Source of the DNA: Chrysaora quinquecirrha
Taxonomy: Eukaryota > Cnidaria > Scyphozoa > Semaeostomeae > Pelagiidae
Length of the DNA stretch: 64,000 nucleotides
Assembly: GCA_014526335.1 (NCBI GenBank)
Contig: JACTAT010000049.1
Coordinates: 310,001-374,000 of the forward strand
Direction of reading: 5' to 3'
Shown: positions 1 through 13,601 of the stretch, piece by piece
How positions within the stretch are numbered: the first letter of the stretch is position 1
How the letters are laid out: every line of letters starts with the position of its first letter
Made by a program: the position numbers and the translations under genes
Notes under the pieces: generated by a model
Told to the model about the DNA's origin: nothing
The model's database searches: none
The model's input: the letters and a program-made list of their open reading frames with translations, nothing else

Positions 1-1826
1 CAGTCTCATATAGCATCGCAAAAGTGCATCTTCAATGGGTCATTTGATGACACTTTTGATGAAGACAGAAAACTTATCCCGGACTTCTCTAGCAACACCT
101 GCTCAGTTTGTGCTTCAGATATGCATCAAACAGTTGAATGGAGTCAATAACCTCGATTGCTCTTTGCATCAAAGATGGTTATTGCTGTTCAGGGTAAAGT
201 TGTCTCTTTCCCTTTACTTGGAGAACAATTTTTTAAGTTGCAAGGAGAAATACAGTGAGATTGTCATGAGGCATGTTGAAAATTTAACATGAACATTCTT
301 TGTAGACTTACCAATGCTCATATCGCTTTACTAATCCTTACGTCAATTTAAAACATGAAATGGATAACTCATGGATAGCTCTTTCTTTGTCCCTAAGTAT
401 TGTAATGCCATCCATATCGCATTTTTGAAGGGACACGGGACGTTTGCTTAACTCTCTTTTAAGTTAGTGACAATGTGCAATGATTATGACAATGCATTGT
501 TTCCCTCAAGCTTTTCATGGTTGCCGTTCCGTCAAAGATCTCCAAGGTCAAGGTTTCTAAATTTCCTCAACATCCCCAAGGTTGAAGTTCATAAAACTGT
601 GCAATGAAAAATTAATCTGTATTGTTTGTGTTATAATTCAGACGTAATGAGTATTGCTTCGTCTTCTAACGTCCTTCCAGATCGATGTATCTGGATGATA
701 CAAAAGGGTTGAGAAATGCCGTAAATGCATGATACATGAGCTATTTCTTCCTCTTTTACTTCAGTAAACAGTGCTTCTTTTTGTAGTCAGCGTCTTGTCA
801 GCTTTCTGGAAATCTGGAAGTTAAACCTAAATGCATCTTGCCCAGACACAATTCATAACTTGAGATACAACCTATGGCGCATGTCTTGGTATTCATTTCT
901 CCGCCTATTGTGTTGTTTGATGCTACTACACTTGGCTACCAAAGAAAATATGCAAAGCATTTCAACGAGAATCTTCGTGAGCTGAAAACAGCTGTACTTG
1001 AAGGAAGATAAGTGATAAGCTATTGAGCTTTGACTGAGCTTTTACCAATTCTTGAATTACTTGAATTATTATGTGGATGAAAGGATGGCACTGGAAAACA
1101 GGTTGAGCACTGAGCATCCCAAATTCTTGATGGTTTTACAAGAATGCGAACAGCTGTTTCAAGGAATCGAACAGATGCCTAATGGTGTCTGTACCTTTTT
1201 TAAATGCTTTGCATCCAATTCGCCCCTTTGCTCATATGTCCCTCTGACTAGCACTCTTGCTTATAAAGCGGACCGCCTGTATCCAAGTATGAAGTAATCA
1301 GATCGAGAACAGGAGTAAATATCCATCTAATTCTATATTATGCATTGCATTAAAAATATTTCGAAAGAAGAGATATTGATAGTTACTACCATTGTACTCT
1401 AAGAAGGGGTGAATTTCGTCCACCCTGTACTTTACATGCTTGTTTCGTTGATAAACCTTGTTTTTTTATGTGTTTTGTTATTATTATGCTCAAACACAAT
1501 GCTGTATAATTTTCCCGCTGGGCTTCATTAATTATGCAAATTAATTCCTTTTTGCTTTTATGTTGTTTGGAATTAGAATAAGATCAGGCTGCTTATTGCA
1601 AAATGCTAACCAGCTATCGGTATAGGTAATAAAGTGCTAACCTGAAGGAACTTTAGATAGACCACCAAGTAAGTCTTGTTCTTAACTCGTTTATTATCAG
1701 CAGTATGTAATCCTTTTTTATTAACTTAACTTTATTTTATATCTTGTTTTAGATTGAATAACATTTAAATTGCAAACGCTTATACGATTCGGTTATTTCT
1801 AAAGTCTGACCTGCCCGATAAACCAA
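1..1826. other. Stretch with no recognisable gene
   Basis: I see no conserved domain on either strand. Short plus-strand open frames at 35-292 and 1052-1297 have no motif I recognise and no clear splice context. The second of these runs at its 3' end into a divergent outlying copy of the repeat that forms the array to the right (the phrase gtatccaagtatgaag begins at 1279), so its last codons are repeat sequence. I do not call either frame a gene. Confidence 0.5.
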
Positions 1827-4260
1827 TACTCATTTCAGCCTAAACAAGGATCAAATAAATCAGTCTTTTTTCCTTTATCTTTGTAACGTCAACTTTTGCA
1901 GAATTTTTGCTTCAACATTCTTAAATGAGTGTCATTATTTAATATCTAAAGCACCCGGGTGTTTCAGTCCCTATCCGAGTCTTGGACCAGTGCTATCGTT
2001 GTGTGTGTAACCCTGAAGTATCCAAGTATGAAGTAATCAGATCGCAAACAGGAGTAAATATCCATCTATTCATGCAATATGTTTTTATAATTCTATATTA
2101 TGCATTGCATTAAAATAATTCGAAAGAAGAGATATTGATAGTTACTACTCTTGCACTCTAAGAAGGGGTGAATTTTGTCCGCTCTCTACTTTACATACTG
2201 TTAAACGACAGGATTTCCATTGCGTGACAATATTGAGTTTACGCATGGGAATCAGCAGGAGGTTGGCAAGGTGCTAGATTTTGCAGTTTTTAAGAAGAAT
2301 AGAGTATACTTTGGACTCTCGTGCTTTTGTTTACATGTTAAGTTTATATTAATGTTTTGCGGAATTTTATTAATCAGTCTTAGATCTGAAGTCGCCAAGT
2401 CAAGTTGAAAGTTAATTCTCTCTTCTTTTGTACTGTTTTACTCTGTATTAGAGAGAATTGTTTAAGTCAAATAAGAATAAGTGATCATCCTTTCCAAGTG
2501 TTTTGGTTGAAGTAGTTTATGCTGATCAATAAGAGTTGTGACGTTTGAACTTATCTGTTGTTTTACCTGCCTTCTGTTCGTTGCATAAGAAAGGCTCGAA
2601 CTCACTTGTAAAGGTCCCTTCAATTACCTTTACAATACTCATTTCAGCCTAAACAAGGATCAAAACATCAGTCTTTTTTCCTTTATCTTTGTAAGGTCAA
2701 CTTTTGCAGAATTTTTGCTTCAACATTCTTTAATGAGTGTTATTATTTAATATCTAAAGCACTCGGGTGTTTGAGTCCCTATCCAAGTGTTTGACCAGTG
2801 CTATGGTTGTGTGTGTATCCAAGTATGAAGTAATCAGATCGAAAACAGGAGTAAATATCCGTCTATTCATGCAATATGTTTTTATAATTCTATATTATGC
2901 ATTGCATTAAAAATAATTCGAAAGAAGAGACATTGATAGTTACTACCCTTGTACTCTAAGAAGGGGTGAATTTTGTCCGCTCTCTACTTTACATACTGTT
3001 AAACGACAGGATTTCCATTGCGTGACAATATTGAGTTTACGCATGGGAGTCAGCAGGAGGTTGGCAAGGTGCTGGATTTGGCGGTTTTTGGGGACAATAG
3101 ATTATACTTTGGACTCTTGTGCTTTTGTTTACATGTTAACTTTATATTGATGTTTTGCTGAATTTTGATAGTCAGTCGTAGATCCGAAGTCGCCGAGTCA
3201 AGTTGAAAATTAAGTCGCTCTTGTTTTGTACTGTTTTACTCTGTATTAGAGAGAATTGTTTAAGTCGAATAAGAATAAGTGATCATCGTTTTGATGTGTT
3301 TTGGTTGAAGTAGTTTATGCTGATCAATAAGAGTTGTGACGTTTGAATATCTGTTGTTTTTACCTGCCTTCTGTTCGTTGCATAAGAGAGGTTCGAACTC
3401 ACTTGTAAAGGTCCCTTCAAGTACCTTTACAATACTCATTTCAGCCTAAACAAGGATAAAAACATCAGTCTTTTTTCCTTTATCTTTGTAAGGTCAACTT
3501 TTGCAGAATTTTTGCTTCAACATTCTTTAATGAGTGTTATTACTTAATATCTAAAGCACTCGGGTGTTTGAGTCCCTATCCAAATGTTTGACCAGTGCTA
3601 TGGTTGTGTGTGTATCCAAGTATGAAGTAATCAGATCGAAAACAGGAGTAAATATCCGTCTATTCATGCAATATGTTTTTATAATTCTATATTATGCATT
3701 GCATTAAAAATAATTCGAAAGAAGAGACATTGATAGTTACTACCCTTGTAATCTAAGAAGGGGTGAATTTCGTCCGCCCTCTACTTTACATACTCATTTC
3801 AGCCTAAACAAGGATCAAATACATAAGTCTTTTTTCCTTTATCTTTGTAGGGTCAACTTTTGCAGAATTTTTGCTTCAACATTCTTTAATGAGTGTCATT
3901 ATTTAATATCTAAAGCACCCGGGTGTTTCAGTCCCTATCCGAGTGTTTGACCAGTGCTATGGTTGTGTGTGTAACCCTGAAGTATCCAAGTATGAAGTAA
4001 TCAGATCGCAAACAGGAGTAAATATCCATCTATTCATGCAATATGTTTTTGTAATTCTATATTATGCATTGCATTAAAAATATTTCAAAGAAGAGATATT
4101 GATAGTTACTACCCTTGTACTCCAAGAAGGGGTGACTTTCGTCCGCCCTCTACTTTACATAATCATTTCAGCCTAAACATGGATCAAATAAATCAGTCTT
4201 TTTCCCTTCATCTTTGTAACGTCAACTTTTGCAGAATTTTTGCTTCCCGTTTACATGAAT
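1827..4260. repeat. Tandem array, ~797-bp unit with a ~370-bp short variant
   Basis: The landmark gtatccaagtatgaag begins at 2018, 2815, 3612 and 3982, with an outlier at 1279. A second landmark, tactcatttcagcctaaac, begins at 1827, 2636, 3433 and 3791, with a mutated copy near 4160. The spacing is therefore 797, 797 and then about 370 bp. The short unit lacks a ~427-bp middle segment that the long units carry between roughly 2198-2635 and 2995-3432. Copies differ by scattered substitutions. The 62-residue open frame at 2220-2408 lies inside a unit, is not kept open in the next one, and is not considered coding. Confidence 0.9.
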
Positions 4261-5490
4261 CATAGTTTTATTCAAGCGATAAACTGAACTAGTGCAAAGA
4301 CTTATAATAGAGATTGACTAAACATCCGGGTGTCTCCCTGCCTATCCGAGTGTTTGACTTCCCGTTACCATTTGTTTCATTCGTCTGATATCATAGAAAG
4401 GCAAGTTTTCAGTTTCATCTATTCTAATTTATCTATGATCAAAGTGAAACGAAAAAGAACTTGGGAATCAGCAGTGTATATTGTTTTTATGTATCAAATA
4501 TATTATATACTGTGTGTATACAAATTAAACCGTACTAATAACAAGACAATCGGCAGCTTGTGCAGTGGTAAGAGCTACAACAATGAGTTTAAATATGTAG
4601 CATTATTTTGATCAGTAGCATCTCAGCAGCAATAGTGACAATGAGAAAATAATAATAATTATTTTATCGTAATATTAACGAAAATGATTTTTATTATTAA
4701 TTTTGAGCATAGTATTTCAACAAGGGCGTAGGTGGGTTTTGAAAAGTGGGGAGGGTACATGAAAAAAGGGGCACTAAAGTGAGCAAGTGTGCCGAAGGCA
4801 TAACCTCCTGGGGGGTCCAGGGGCATGTTCCCCCGGAAAATTTTGAATATATAAGCAGCTACTTTGGCTCTTGTAGCCTCTTTCGGACCATAGTTACTGT
4901 GTTTGGACTAAAATTCTTCAAAAACATATTTTAAAACCATATTTTCCAAGGCAGTTGGTGGTCCTACGTACCCTTTCAAGGTGTAAAGAAGGGGCACTTT
5001 TCAGATATAAAAGGGGCAGGCATAAGATTTGGCAGAAAAGTGGAGGGGAATTTCTTGAAAATTTCTGATACATGAAAAAAGGTGATCGCTCATGCTGATG
5101 TAACGGCTATGTTCGAGATAACAAACTTTTTCTTTGTTGTGACAGGCTTGAAACAACTTTTCAATACGACGATGGGAGAATTGGGAGAAGATAGACAGAA
5201 AAATATTCTGCATCAAATTTACGAGAAATGGCCAAAACTCAGTTTGGAATGGCAATTAATGATAAGGCTCTTGGAACTGCTGTAAAGATTGCCTTTCCTT
5301 TAGTTAAGCGTCAGCACGCCAAAGGACCAAATTTTTATTATGGTCTAAAGCTCTAAATCAACGAAGCAGTACCTGACACTGGCTCTCATCGAAGTGAGCA
5401 TAAAATAAGTGGAGATGAACCCTCTGTGAAAAAAAGATATTGCGACATTGGCCTTCAGATTATGTTAGATAGGAATATGCATCGGTAGCA
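4261..5490. other. Intergenic, with a G-rich interspersed-repeat-like block
   Basis: No gene was recognised. Around 4720-5060 there is a G-rich block containing the near-palindrome ggggcatgttcccc (about 4821-4834) and repeated phrases such as aaaaggggca. That composition differs from the flanking AT-rich DNA and looks like a dispersed repeat, but no termini were found. Confidence 0.35.
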
Positions 5491-5492
5491 AC

Positions 5493-6333
5493 TCAAGCAA
5501 CAGAATCAAGTACATTTGAACACATCCCAAAGCTTCTTTCTGGAATTCCAAAAGATCGTTTGTTAAACGGAGAACTTTTGTCCTCTATCGAGGGTGAAGA
5601 TTTGATTTTAGGGGAAGGCACATTTGCTAAATTTAAAATCATGCAATATAAGAAATTCAATGTAGCTGAGAAAGAATATAAGGAGTGCCCAGAATTTACC
5701 TTAAAAAACATTAGAGAAAAAGCTATACGCAAGGCAAAGATATTGATCAATATTACTTGAAACCAATCTATACCAGTTCTCTTTGGACTTATAATACATT
5801 CACGGCCATTCTGCCTTATTTTTGAGCTGTGCTCAAGGCATAATATGTCTTTAACTTTACTAAGAGTGGCTAGAAGTAATGCGGAAGGCATAACAGACAA
5901 GCAGCTATCACACATTCTAACAAAGCTTGGCAAAGGTTTGCAACATATTCATTTAAATGGTTTTATCCACAACGATCTGAAATTGGACAACGTTGCCATT
6001 ATTAAAACACAAAAAAGCGATACACAAAGAGAGTGGACCCCAGTCATTTCGATTTTGGGGAGGCCAGCTAGATAACGTCTGCTGGAAAAAGGAAATACAA
6101 CAGCTTCCATATGCACGTCGACCCTTTGGTCCTTTCGGGCACTAACAAGCATTCCATTTACAGTGACGTTTACTCCTTGGGGATAATTGTTGAAAAGATG
6201 GGAACTGCTGTTGCTGTGTCTAGAGAGGTAAAGGATGTTACTTGAAGTAGCAATACAATGTAAAAAAGACACCGAAAGACCTGATGCCAGTACTGTTGCC
6301 TCTATGCTTGAAACTATTTATTCTTCAATATGA
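5493..6333 (+). pseudogene. Decayed protein kinase domain gene
   Basis: Kinase landmarks occur in the correct order. A glycine-rich loop GEGTFA is at 5611-5628 and a VAEK motif with the ATP-anchoring Lys is at 5662-5673. The catalytic loop HNDLKLDN has its Asp at 5974-5976, DFG is at 6051-6059, the helix-F motif SDVYSLG is near 6171-6190, and a C-lobe RPDAS is near 6277-6291. The catalytic loop reads HND rather than HRD. The frame is broken by TGA at 5758, TAG at 6069, and shifts near 6040 and 6237. The family is known to phosphorylate Ser/Thr/Tyr; which kinase group this belongs to is not clear. There are no introns across the domain, so it may be a retrocopy or a single-exon family member. 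Inactivity is inferred from the breaks. Confidence 0.8.
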
Positions 6334-7239
6334 ACTTTAATATTTTATTCTTATAGTGAACATATTCAACAAGGCATGATGTATCTTACGAAGTGTGTTT
6401 TTAAAAAAGTGGTTTACACTTTTTCTTGTTTATTATCTTTTACTCAAATTCAATGTAATGTGGAAAGGTAGTCTGGAACTAACGAAGAGCTTCATGTTAG
6501 GGTACTAATTTTCAATAGCAGGTACACACAACGGTTCACCCAGCGATACACTTTTCAGAACACTTATTTTTAATAAGCAACTGGTCAATAAGCAATTCCA
6601 GGGCTGAGATGCTGTTCAAATTTTGGTTGAACAGCTTTCTTAATACAAGACATCATTGCAAACTTGTCCATTACACAAAACAGCATTAAAGGAGTCAAAA
6701 AAGAGTTCTTAGGGGGTATCCAGTCAGTATTTGCCTGTTTGAGGGCTGAAAAACTAAAGAAAACTATTAACGATGAGAAAGATGTACACAGAAAGTGATA
6801 ATCCGTTGTGGCAGAGTTGCTGGTTTCAGATGGGCGCCTCCTAGTTATGAATGGATTTCTTGAAAAGTGCTTTGCACCGAGTCCAATCACTTCTTAAAAC
6901 AGTTTGTATTCTGATTTTGAATTTTGATTGGTCCTGACATTGAAAATGCAAACACTATGGAGATGCACAGTCAAACGGTGTGAGCGCGTGACACCAAAGA
7001 AAATCTTACTGGAGGTTGGTGCCGTAAGCCATCATCAAGTTCTGTATTTCGGAAATTTCGTATTAAGAAGAATTAAGAATAAGATATGATGTCACAATTG
7101 ACTTTCTGCCCTCGAGGAAAATTAAACTAACGGCTTAAAAAACAACCACCCAAACTAAGATTAAATTTGTGGGACCTTTGTGGTCTTTGTACTCAATTTG
7201 GTCATTGTACAAAAAGTAAAGTAACTATCATCAACTTTA
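6334..7239. other. Intergenic stretch, nothing recognised
   Basis: There is no supported gene, repeat or RNA. The 101-codon minus-strand open frame at 6585-6890 has no recognisable motif and is not called. Confidence 0.5.
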
Positions 7240-10200
7240 ATGGCTAAGTCGCGAGAAAAACACTCTCTTAAATTAAATCGAAAAGCCTCTAATCGTGGAG
7301 TAGTGATCTGTAAAAATGCTGGATGCTTGGCTAGGCTTTCAACTTGCTGGAAACCAACATCTTGCCCAAAATGTGGAGAAGAAGTTGGCGGTAGACATCG
7401 TCGGCAAAAACAAAAAAAAAGATAGCGGACAACTGTGTTGAGATTTTTAAAAAGTGTTGTGTGCAACTCCTTTTGGTAAAAACCAGAAATAGAGACAACC
7501 GATGTTTTGTCCTGAACAGCAGCAACATGAAAGAGAGAATCTGCTACCAGAAGGAATGCAAAGACTACAGAAGCATATGTGTAGCCAGCAAAAAACTTAG
7601 CCGATTTTCTTGTGACCATTTGGAATTAGCCAAAAATACAGGAAAGCCTATTTCCTCTGTGCGATTCACAGATGACAAAATATATTCATTTCCAGTGGCA
7701 AAAAAGGTTAGTTGCTTGAAATAATCATGAAATTAATTTAACTCTTCTGCGTGCACTTAATGAACTGAACAGAACATCTGAATTTTTTCAATCAAAGATA
7801 TCAAATTTCGTGCCAAAGAAGGGCACGAAAAAGAGGCTGAGAAAGTTCACCAAATGTTCAGTGAAATGTTCTGTTTCACTCAGTTGCCCAGAGACTTACT
7901 TTTTAGTTTTTAAGATGAAATGCCTTGAGTTAAGGAAAAAAACGAGCCATTTAAACCTTCTCTTTTGGAGTTAGAATAATTAAAAGATTAAGATAATTAC
8001 ATGGAAAAATATTTAGGAATAATTTGTAGCTTTGAAATTGACCATTTCCTGACAAGCTATAAAGAAAAACTTTTTAAGGAACCAACGTGTAGAAGGCCGA
8101 GAAATTGTGTTCCCCAAATCTTTTATTGCGTGGTTTTCGGCGTTGCTTCCATTGCATAATGCAGTAAATACCATTTTTTTCGAAGAACCAGAAATTTCAG
8201 CTTAGACCGAGTGTCATTTTGGACCTAATCCGAGGCTGTAATTCTTATTTGTTCTAATATCTGGAAGTCTTATTACTAAGATTAGTCGATTCCTTACCAA
8301 TAATTTCCTTGGAACGAGATGACAGAAGGAGGGAAAGAGATTTATTTTTTGTTGTCTTTGGTTATTTCTTGGTTCATTTTGGCTCAAAATAATAGGTGGA
8401 ATTGCCCGCTTAAAGTTAGCCTACCCATTTCCTAAAATATTTCCGAGCCCAAGTGTTCTTATAAACTTTGTTATTATAAAAAAAAAACTGTGTACGCGAA
8501 TTTTTTTTAAAAGCAAGTCAGTTTTTAGCAAAGTACTACACCGATACACGTTTTTTTTATACGAAAGACTTTTTTGCCCAGTATTGCACTACTTTCTTAT
8601 AAACCACTTTAAAAAAAACGTGTAGCCAGAAACCCTAGGAATTTTCAGTACAGAGCTTTATTACTGTTTTCTGTTTTGTTTTAAATGCCTGCCATACTTT
8701 TAATACATACAGCTAATTGGCCAATGATAACATAATAATAATAATTTAACCTGACTTGCTAGCAAAAAATGCGTCTACTCATCATGCAGTTAAAATTAAT
8801 AGACTTTCACAGAACATTCAGTCCCATAATTTGATCAAAAAAGTTCCAATACATTTGAGCTAGGTTCTTTATAAGATAAAAAGCGTGCACGTGTTTATTT
8901 GCAGGTTGTGGATAGTATGAAAATTATTCAAAACCAGGATGCCCCAACAGTCGTTAAGGTCACTGAGAAAAACAATGTTGTCAAGTGTACACCAATGGCC
9001 AGCAATCCAATGGGTATACACATGTCCGTATTGAGCCATAATAAAAAAATCTTCATTGTCTATTGAATGAGTGCACAGGAAAACAGGGCATAACAAAGCA
9101 CATTAAGAGAAGGAGATTATTCCTCCATCTCCATTTAGTCATTCTTGCACAAAATATTTATAGCAGAATCATCTGAAGACGCACAAGAACAAGGCACACA
9201 AGGGGCTGAGCTCTCTTTAAAAAGTTCACACTGGAGGGAGATTTTGAGAAGATTTGTCTGTCAAGGGGGTCAACTCTTCGTCTTCAGCTCAGAAGATCGA
9301 TTCCTCATGAGATTCCTGCTGATATCCTGCGTCAGGTTGATGGTGAAATAAAAAAATCCAAGTTTGAACCTGCTGAAACTAGTTGCTTGCTTTGTGGAAG
9401 CGATCTAGGATCGCCAATGTTTCAACAAGGTATATTAAAAGAAACTATCACGTATTTTCACATTCAGTTTCATATCAGCTTTAGAAGTCAAGAGATACCG
9501 TACAGAAAAATCATACTTCTACCTGCTAATGTTCATTGACAAATATTTCTTCATTTTAGGTACTGCGGCAGGTGATAACAGAGTTCTCATCACACAGAAC
9601 TGTCCATTTAAAAAAGTAGCTATAAAAATAAAAAAGTGCTCCAATGCCGATTGCAAGGCAATAGTTGGAATATTTCCATACTCTGAAGGTTTATATGCAG
9701 TAGTACCATTTGTTCATTGATGCAAACATTTTTGAAGTCAATGTGGTGTCATTCATAATAGTTCCACAATACTTCCTTTTCTAGGTCTATATAATGTATG
9801 CAACAAGGTACTTGTGTCTTTGGACATCCTTTTAGAATGGAGAGAAGGCATGCAGGAGGGATGATAGATGCAAAGCTTAGAATGCTTCTTGCAAAAGCTA
9901 GCAAGGTATCTCATACTGCCATACTTTTTATCAATACAGTGTTCAGCCAAACAGTTCTGCAAAAAATGCAAACAATCATTATCATTATCTTGCTCGCTCT
10001 CTTATAAGCGCATGATCCTGCATGCCCCTGCAAGTTGGTCCAAGGTGCCTGTAACCTGAGAGAAAGGGATCTCATTTTTGCACAGACTAAAATTTCAAGC
10101 TCTGTCTGCTTCTATGGGGTTTACCTGATACATTGTAGTTAATCTACTTGGTGAAAAAGAATGGGACAATAACAGCACCATGGCTATGACTCGGTATATC

Positions 10201-13200
10201 GCTCTATTGAAATTCCCACCCCTATTTCTTGGCTGATAATATCCAGCACCCTAATAACATGGGTTTAATATTTACTAAATCAGTCATTTATTTCAACCTC
10301 CATCAGCACATCCCTATGAAAATGTGACACTACCCCCACTAGCGGCTGTAGTTTGACTTAGGGGAAAAAATTAAAACACACGAGGCAGAATACCGCTTGA
10401 AATGTCACTGAAATGGGTTAGGGGTATCATCAAATTTATATGCCACAAGCGAAGAGAAAGAAACTTGACAGCAATAGCTCGTGCTCGAAGTCACTGTTGT
10501 TTGTACTGCAACAGTATGATATATTACAATTGAATCTCTCTGAAAACAGGGACTACTAACATTTTATTTCTTGACTACAGGATGCTTAGTTCAACTGCTA
10601 TATGCCCGTTTCTATGGCTTTGAAGCCATGACAGTGCATAATATGGATGACGTAATATGCGGCATCTGTGGCATTGTTGGCGACATCTACATGGGAGATG
10701 GAAATGCAAAAAACTGTTGCTCCTTGAACGAGGTAAGGAATTAATACAACTATATGAAAAAAGGAAAAAAGACAATTTACTAACAATACACTTTCTACTT
10801 AGGGCCTTGTTTTCAAAATTTAAAAATGAGAGTTTCACCCCGAGAGATTTTCACTGTTTCCTTGTTTTTTTTTTTACACAAAGGCAGGTTAAACTCTAAG
10901 GGGGCAGTACTCCTAATATGGAGGTTAGTATTAATGTGCCTGTCGGGGTTACGGGATATTTTGTGAGATTTTGCCTGGTTCGGTTGGTGTGAAGTGTTTG
11001 TGCCAGGTTATGGGTCACTTTGACAGTTTGCGAAATTTTGCCCTGGTTTTTACCTCCTTTGCAAAATGTAGATTTGTAGAAGTTGTCAGATAGATGTTAA
11101 CTACAAATTCTTGTTAAGGATTTTTGCCTTTAATAAGGGTGCAATTTCTGAATTTTCAGAGGCACATTCATATCTAAGGAGTTAACCCCCTTTAGGTAAA
11201 ACTACGGACAGATGGTTCTAACAAAAATTATACTTTAAAAGTTTATAATTCATACTAGCCTGTTTTCACGACATTTTTGAAGCTTGATGATTCAAGGGCA
11301 AAAGCAACTCTTACACAAATAGTTCTAACGCCAACAATCTTAATGCGAACTGCTAACTTAAATGCAAAACATACATGATTAAGTCATCGTTCATCAATAT
11401 TATGTTTAATTTCGTGAAGGTTATTACAAAAGTCAAGGAAACCGAGGAGATGGATGCCGATAATGATAATCCGACTCACAATCTTGAGGAGACGTTGGAG
11501 CTAATCAGACTTCACATCATAGAAAAAGCATTTTTCACCCATAGTGAGCTAAGTTTCAGAGTGCCATATTTTAAAATTCCACCAGTCATCGCCTTTAAGC
11601 AACGAAGAAAAGAGGTGAATACAGAGTCCAAAAAGAAGAGGTTTTCTATACATGGAGATGTGACAGGAAAAGAGGGTGAGCAACTTTCTAATATTCATAA
11701 ATATCATACGTAAGTTGAATTCTGTTTTTAGAATTATTATCTCACTTTTCATACGTTGCTTTTTCTTGCATTCAGGCGATCCAGCATTGTTAGCAAAATA
11801 TTTCAGAGACAATAACATCAGCGTGAAGGATCTGGAAGGGATGCATAAAGAAAGGATATTAGAGATTACGCATTACTGCAAAATCAAGAGTGCGAAATCG
11901 TCTTGTGTATGTACAAATAAATCCAAACCGTTTAAGCATTTCACTTATTGAGGTTTTTAAAAGAGTAGCATAAAAAGCTACCACAAACAATGAAACATCC
12001 TCTTAATTCAATAAAGATAGTTCGCGTTCTGTTGCTGTTGTTTGAAAAATGTCACCTCACAGTTTCTGAAAATACATGATACAACTCTGACACAAAGCTA
12101 CATAAACCCTGTTTAAAAAATAACAAGTTTTTCATTCACTTGCAATCTTTGCATTAAAATGTTTCCCATGCCCCTAAGCTCTCTGTAGACTGCATTTGTT
12201 TTTGTTTAATGCATTGAGATAAATTTCTTGTTTCCAGGATATGGTGCGACACAAGGTACAAGCATTATATGCAAGCATACTAATTGGAAAATCACCATGT
12301 CACCAATTCACACAAGCAGAAGGCCGAACTGGTGGTTTCTATCACTTTGTCTGCAGACATGGTGTAAGTTTTGTATACACAACTACCTATATATTAAAAA
12401 GCACGCACGAACACTGTGATGCAAAAACAACAGAAAAACTATAGTTTCTAATAAAAATTCTTTTTTAACTAATATTTCGCTGTGAACTATGAAGAAGCCC
12501 TGCTTGGCAGTGCGAAGTATTAGTTAAAAAAGAATTTTAACAAGAAAATAATAGTTTTTCTGTCGTTTTTTGCTTTGCGGTGTTCCTGCTTGCTTGTTTA
12601 TTTATCTCTTTGCCATAATAATAGTGTCTACACACAGCAGCCAGTTATGTGGTCTTCTCTTCTTTCAATTTACCTGTATATTTTCTTAATCATATACAGT
12701 TATGTACAGAACATTAAAAGTCTCTTCGAGTAAGGGGAGGAGACAGAGCAGATGAATTAAAATATCCCACAACCACTGACAAAATAAGTTGAGCCAGATA
12801 CTGAGTCATACTGATTCGGGGTCTATGTATCAGTCCCATCATCCATAAAATGCCAACACAATGAATATCTTATATCTCATACCTGCAACAAAATACCCAG
12901 CACTGAACTTGGGAGCTTGGCTAATTTGGGCAACTAGGGATCTGACCATACGTTTTCAAAACTGCCCAACAATTATGTAGATTACTAAGAGCAGTCATTT
13001 TTTGTAGTGTACAGTGGCAAGCAAGTTCCTCATTACCTCAGAGTCAGTAAGAGAAGCAGCTGATTTATATCTTTCATTGTGCCATCCTCCAATCATATTT
13101 GTATGTGACACTGCCTGCACATCTCCAATAACCTACATTTTGGACTACAATACACACAATAGGACAATTTCCCTCTTTTTAGAATTGTTCAGAGGTAAAC

Positions 13201-13573
13201 AATGATGCTGCTTGAAGTAAATAATCTTTGTCCTAATGGGGTCTTCTCACTTCACTTAAATATCTACTCTTTGCAGGTTCTTGGATCTGTCAAGCCACAT
13301 GACAGTAAACAAAAAGCCTTTTAAGTTGGCAACTGCTTTTGTTCTATCCCGACTCCTTCGTCAGTCAATGTGTCAGGGAGAAAGAGCAGATACCCGTGAG
13401 TATTTAAACCTTTCTTTTTGTAAGGAGACTTGGCTGATATTAATGATTAATTGTTGGAAAATATTGCCTCCAAACGCACAAATCCGCTTGTAAATAATCA
13501 TCCAAGCATTCCTCAACCCTGTGTACATTGTGACAGTTGCAGCAATGGCCATTGTAGCAGGTGTGAACAAGGT
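7240..13573 (+). CDS. KDZ/HMGXB3-like zinc-cluster gene, 5' exons 1-11
   Basis: Likely exons are 7240-7706, 9164-9429, 9560-9688, 9785-9905, 10581-10732, 11420-11675, 11776-11910, 12238-12363, 13008-13194, 13277-13395 and one ending at 13573. Most have AG/GT borders and several junctions keep phase (3/4, 8/9, 11/12). Exon 1 opens MAKSREKH and carries CKNAGC..CPKCG and CYQKEC..FSCDH clusters. Exon 2 ends in CLLCG and exon 3 has NCPFKK..CSNADC. Exon 5 has CGICGIVGDIYMGDGN, exon 9 has ESVREAADLYLSLCHPP then FVCDTAC, and exon 11 has CVHCDSCSNGHCSRCEQ. CxC-type clusters and the ESvRdaaD..hPP..vyD block are typical, from memory, of KDZ-type transposases and the related HMGXB3 C-terminal region. Frames slip in exon 1 (A9 run at 7412-7420), exon 2 (~9220) and exon 4. 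Either this is a decaying TE-derived gene or the consensus has indels. Exons 6, 10 and 11 have uncertain starts. Confidence 0.55.
12401..12595. repeat. Fold-back inverted repeat in an intron
   Basis: Two arms of about 80 bp face each other around a short centre near 12481-12510. The inner arms contain attcttttttaactaata on the left and its complement on the right. The outer arms share acagaaaaactat and its complement. It lies just after exon 8 of the KDZ/HMGXB3-like gene and would fold into a long hairpin. It is probably a fold-back MITE; no target duplication was resolved. Confidence 0.75.
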
Positions 13574-13601
13574 ACATTTCCTAAAACATCATGCTTCATT
13601 A

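Noticed and set aside
2220..2408. 62-residue ORF with hydrophobic stretch
   Set aside because: It lies inside the 797-bp satellite unit and is not maintained in the neighbouring unit.
8556..8625. acacgtttttttt and aaaaaaaacgtgt as a transposon inverted repeat
   Set aside because: The match is only 13 bp and mostly homopolymer; no further terminal similarity or target duplication.
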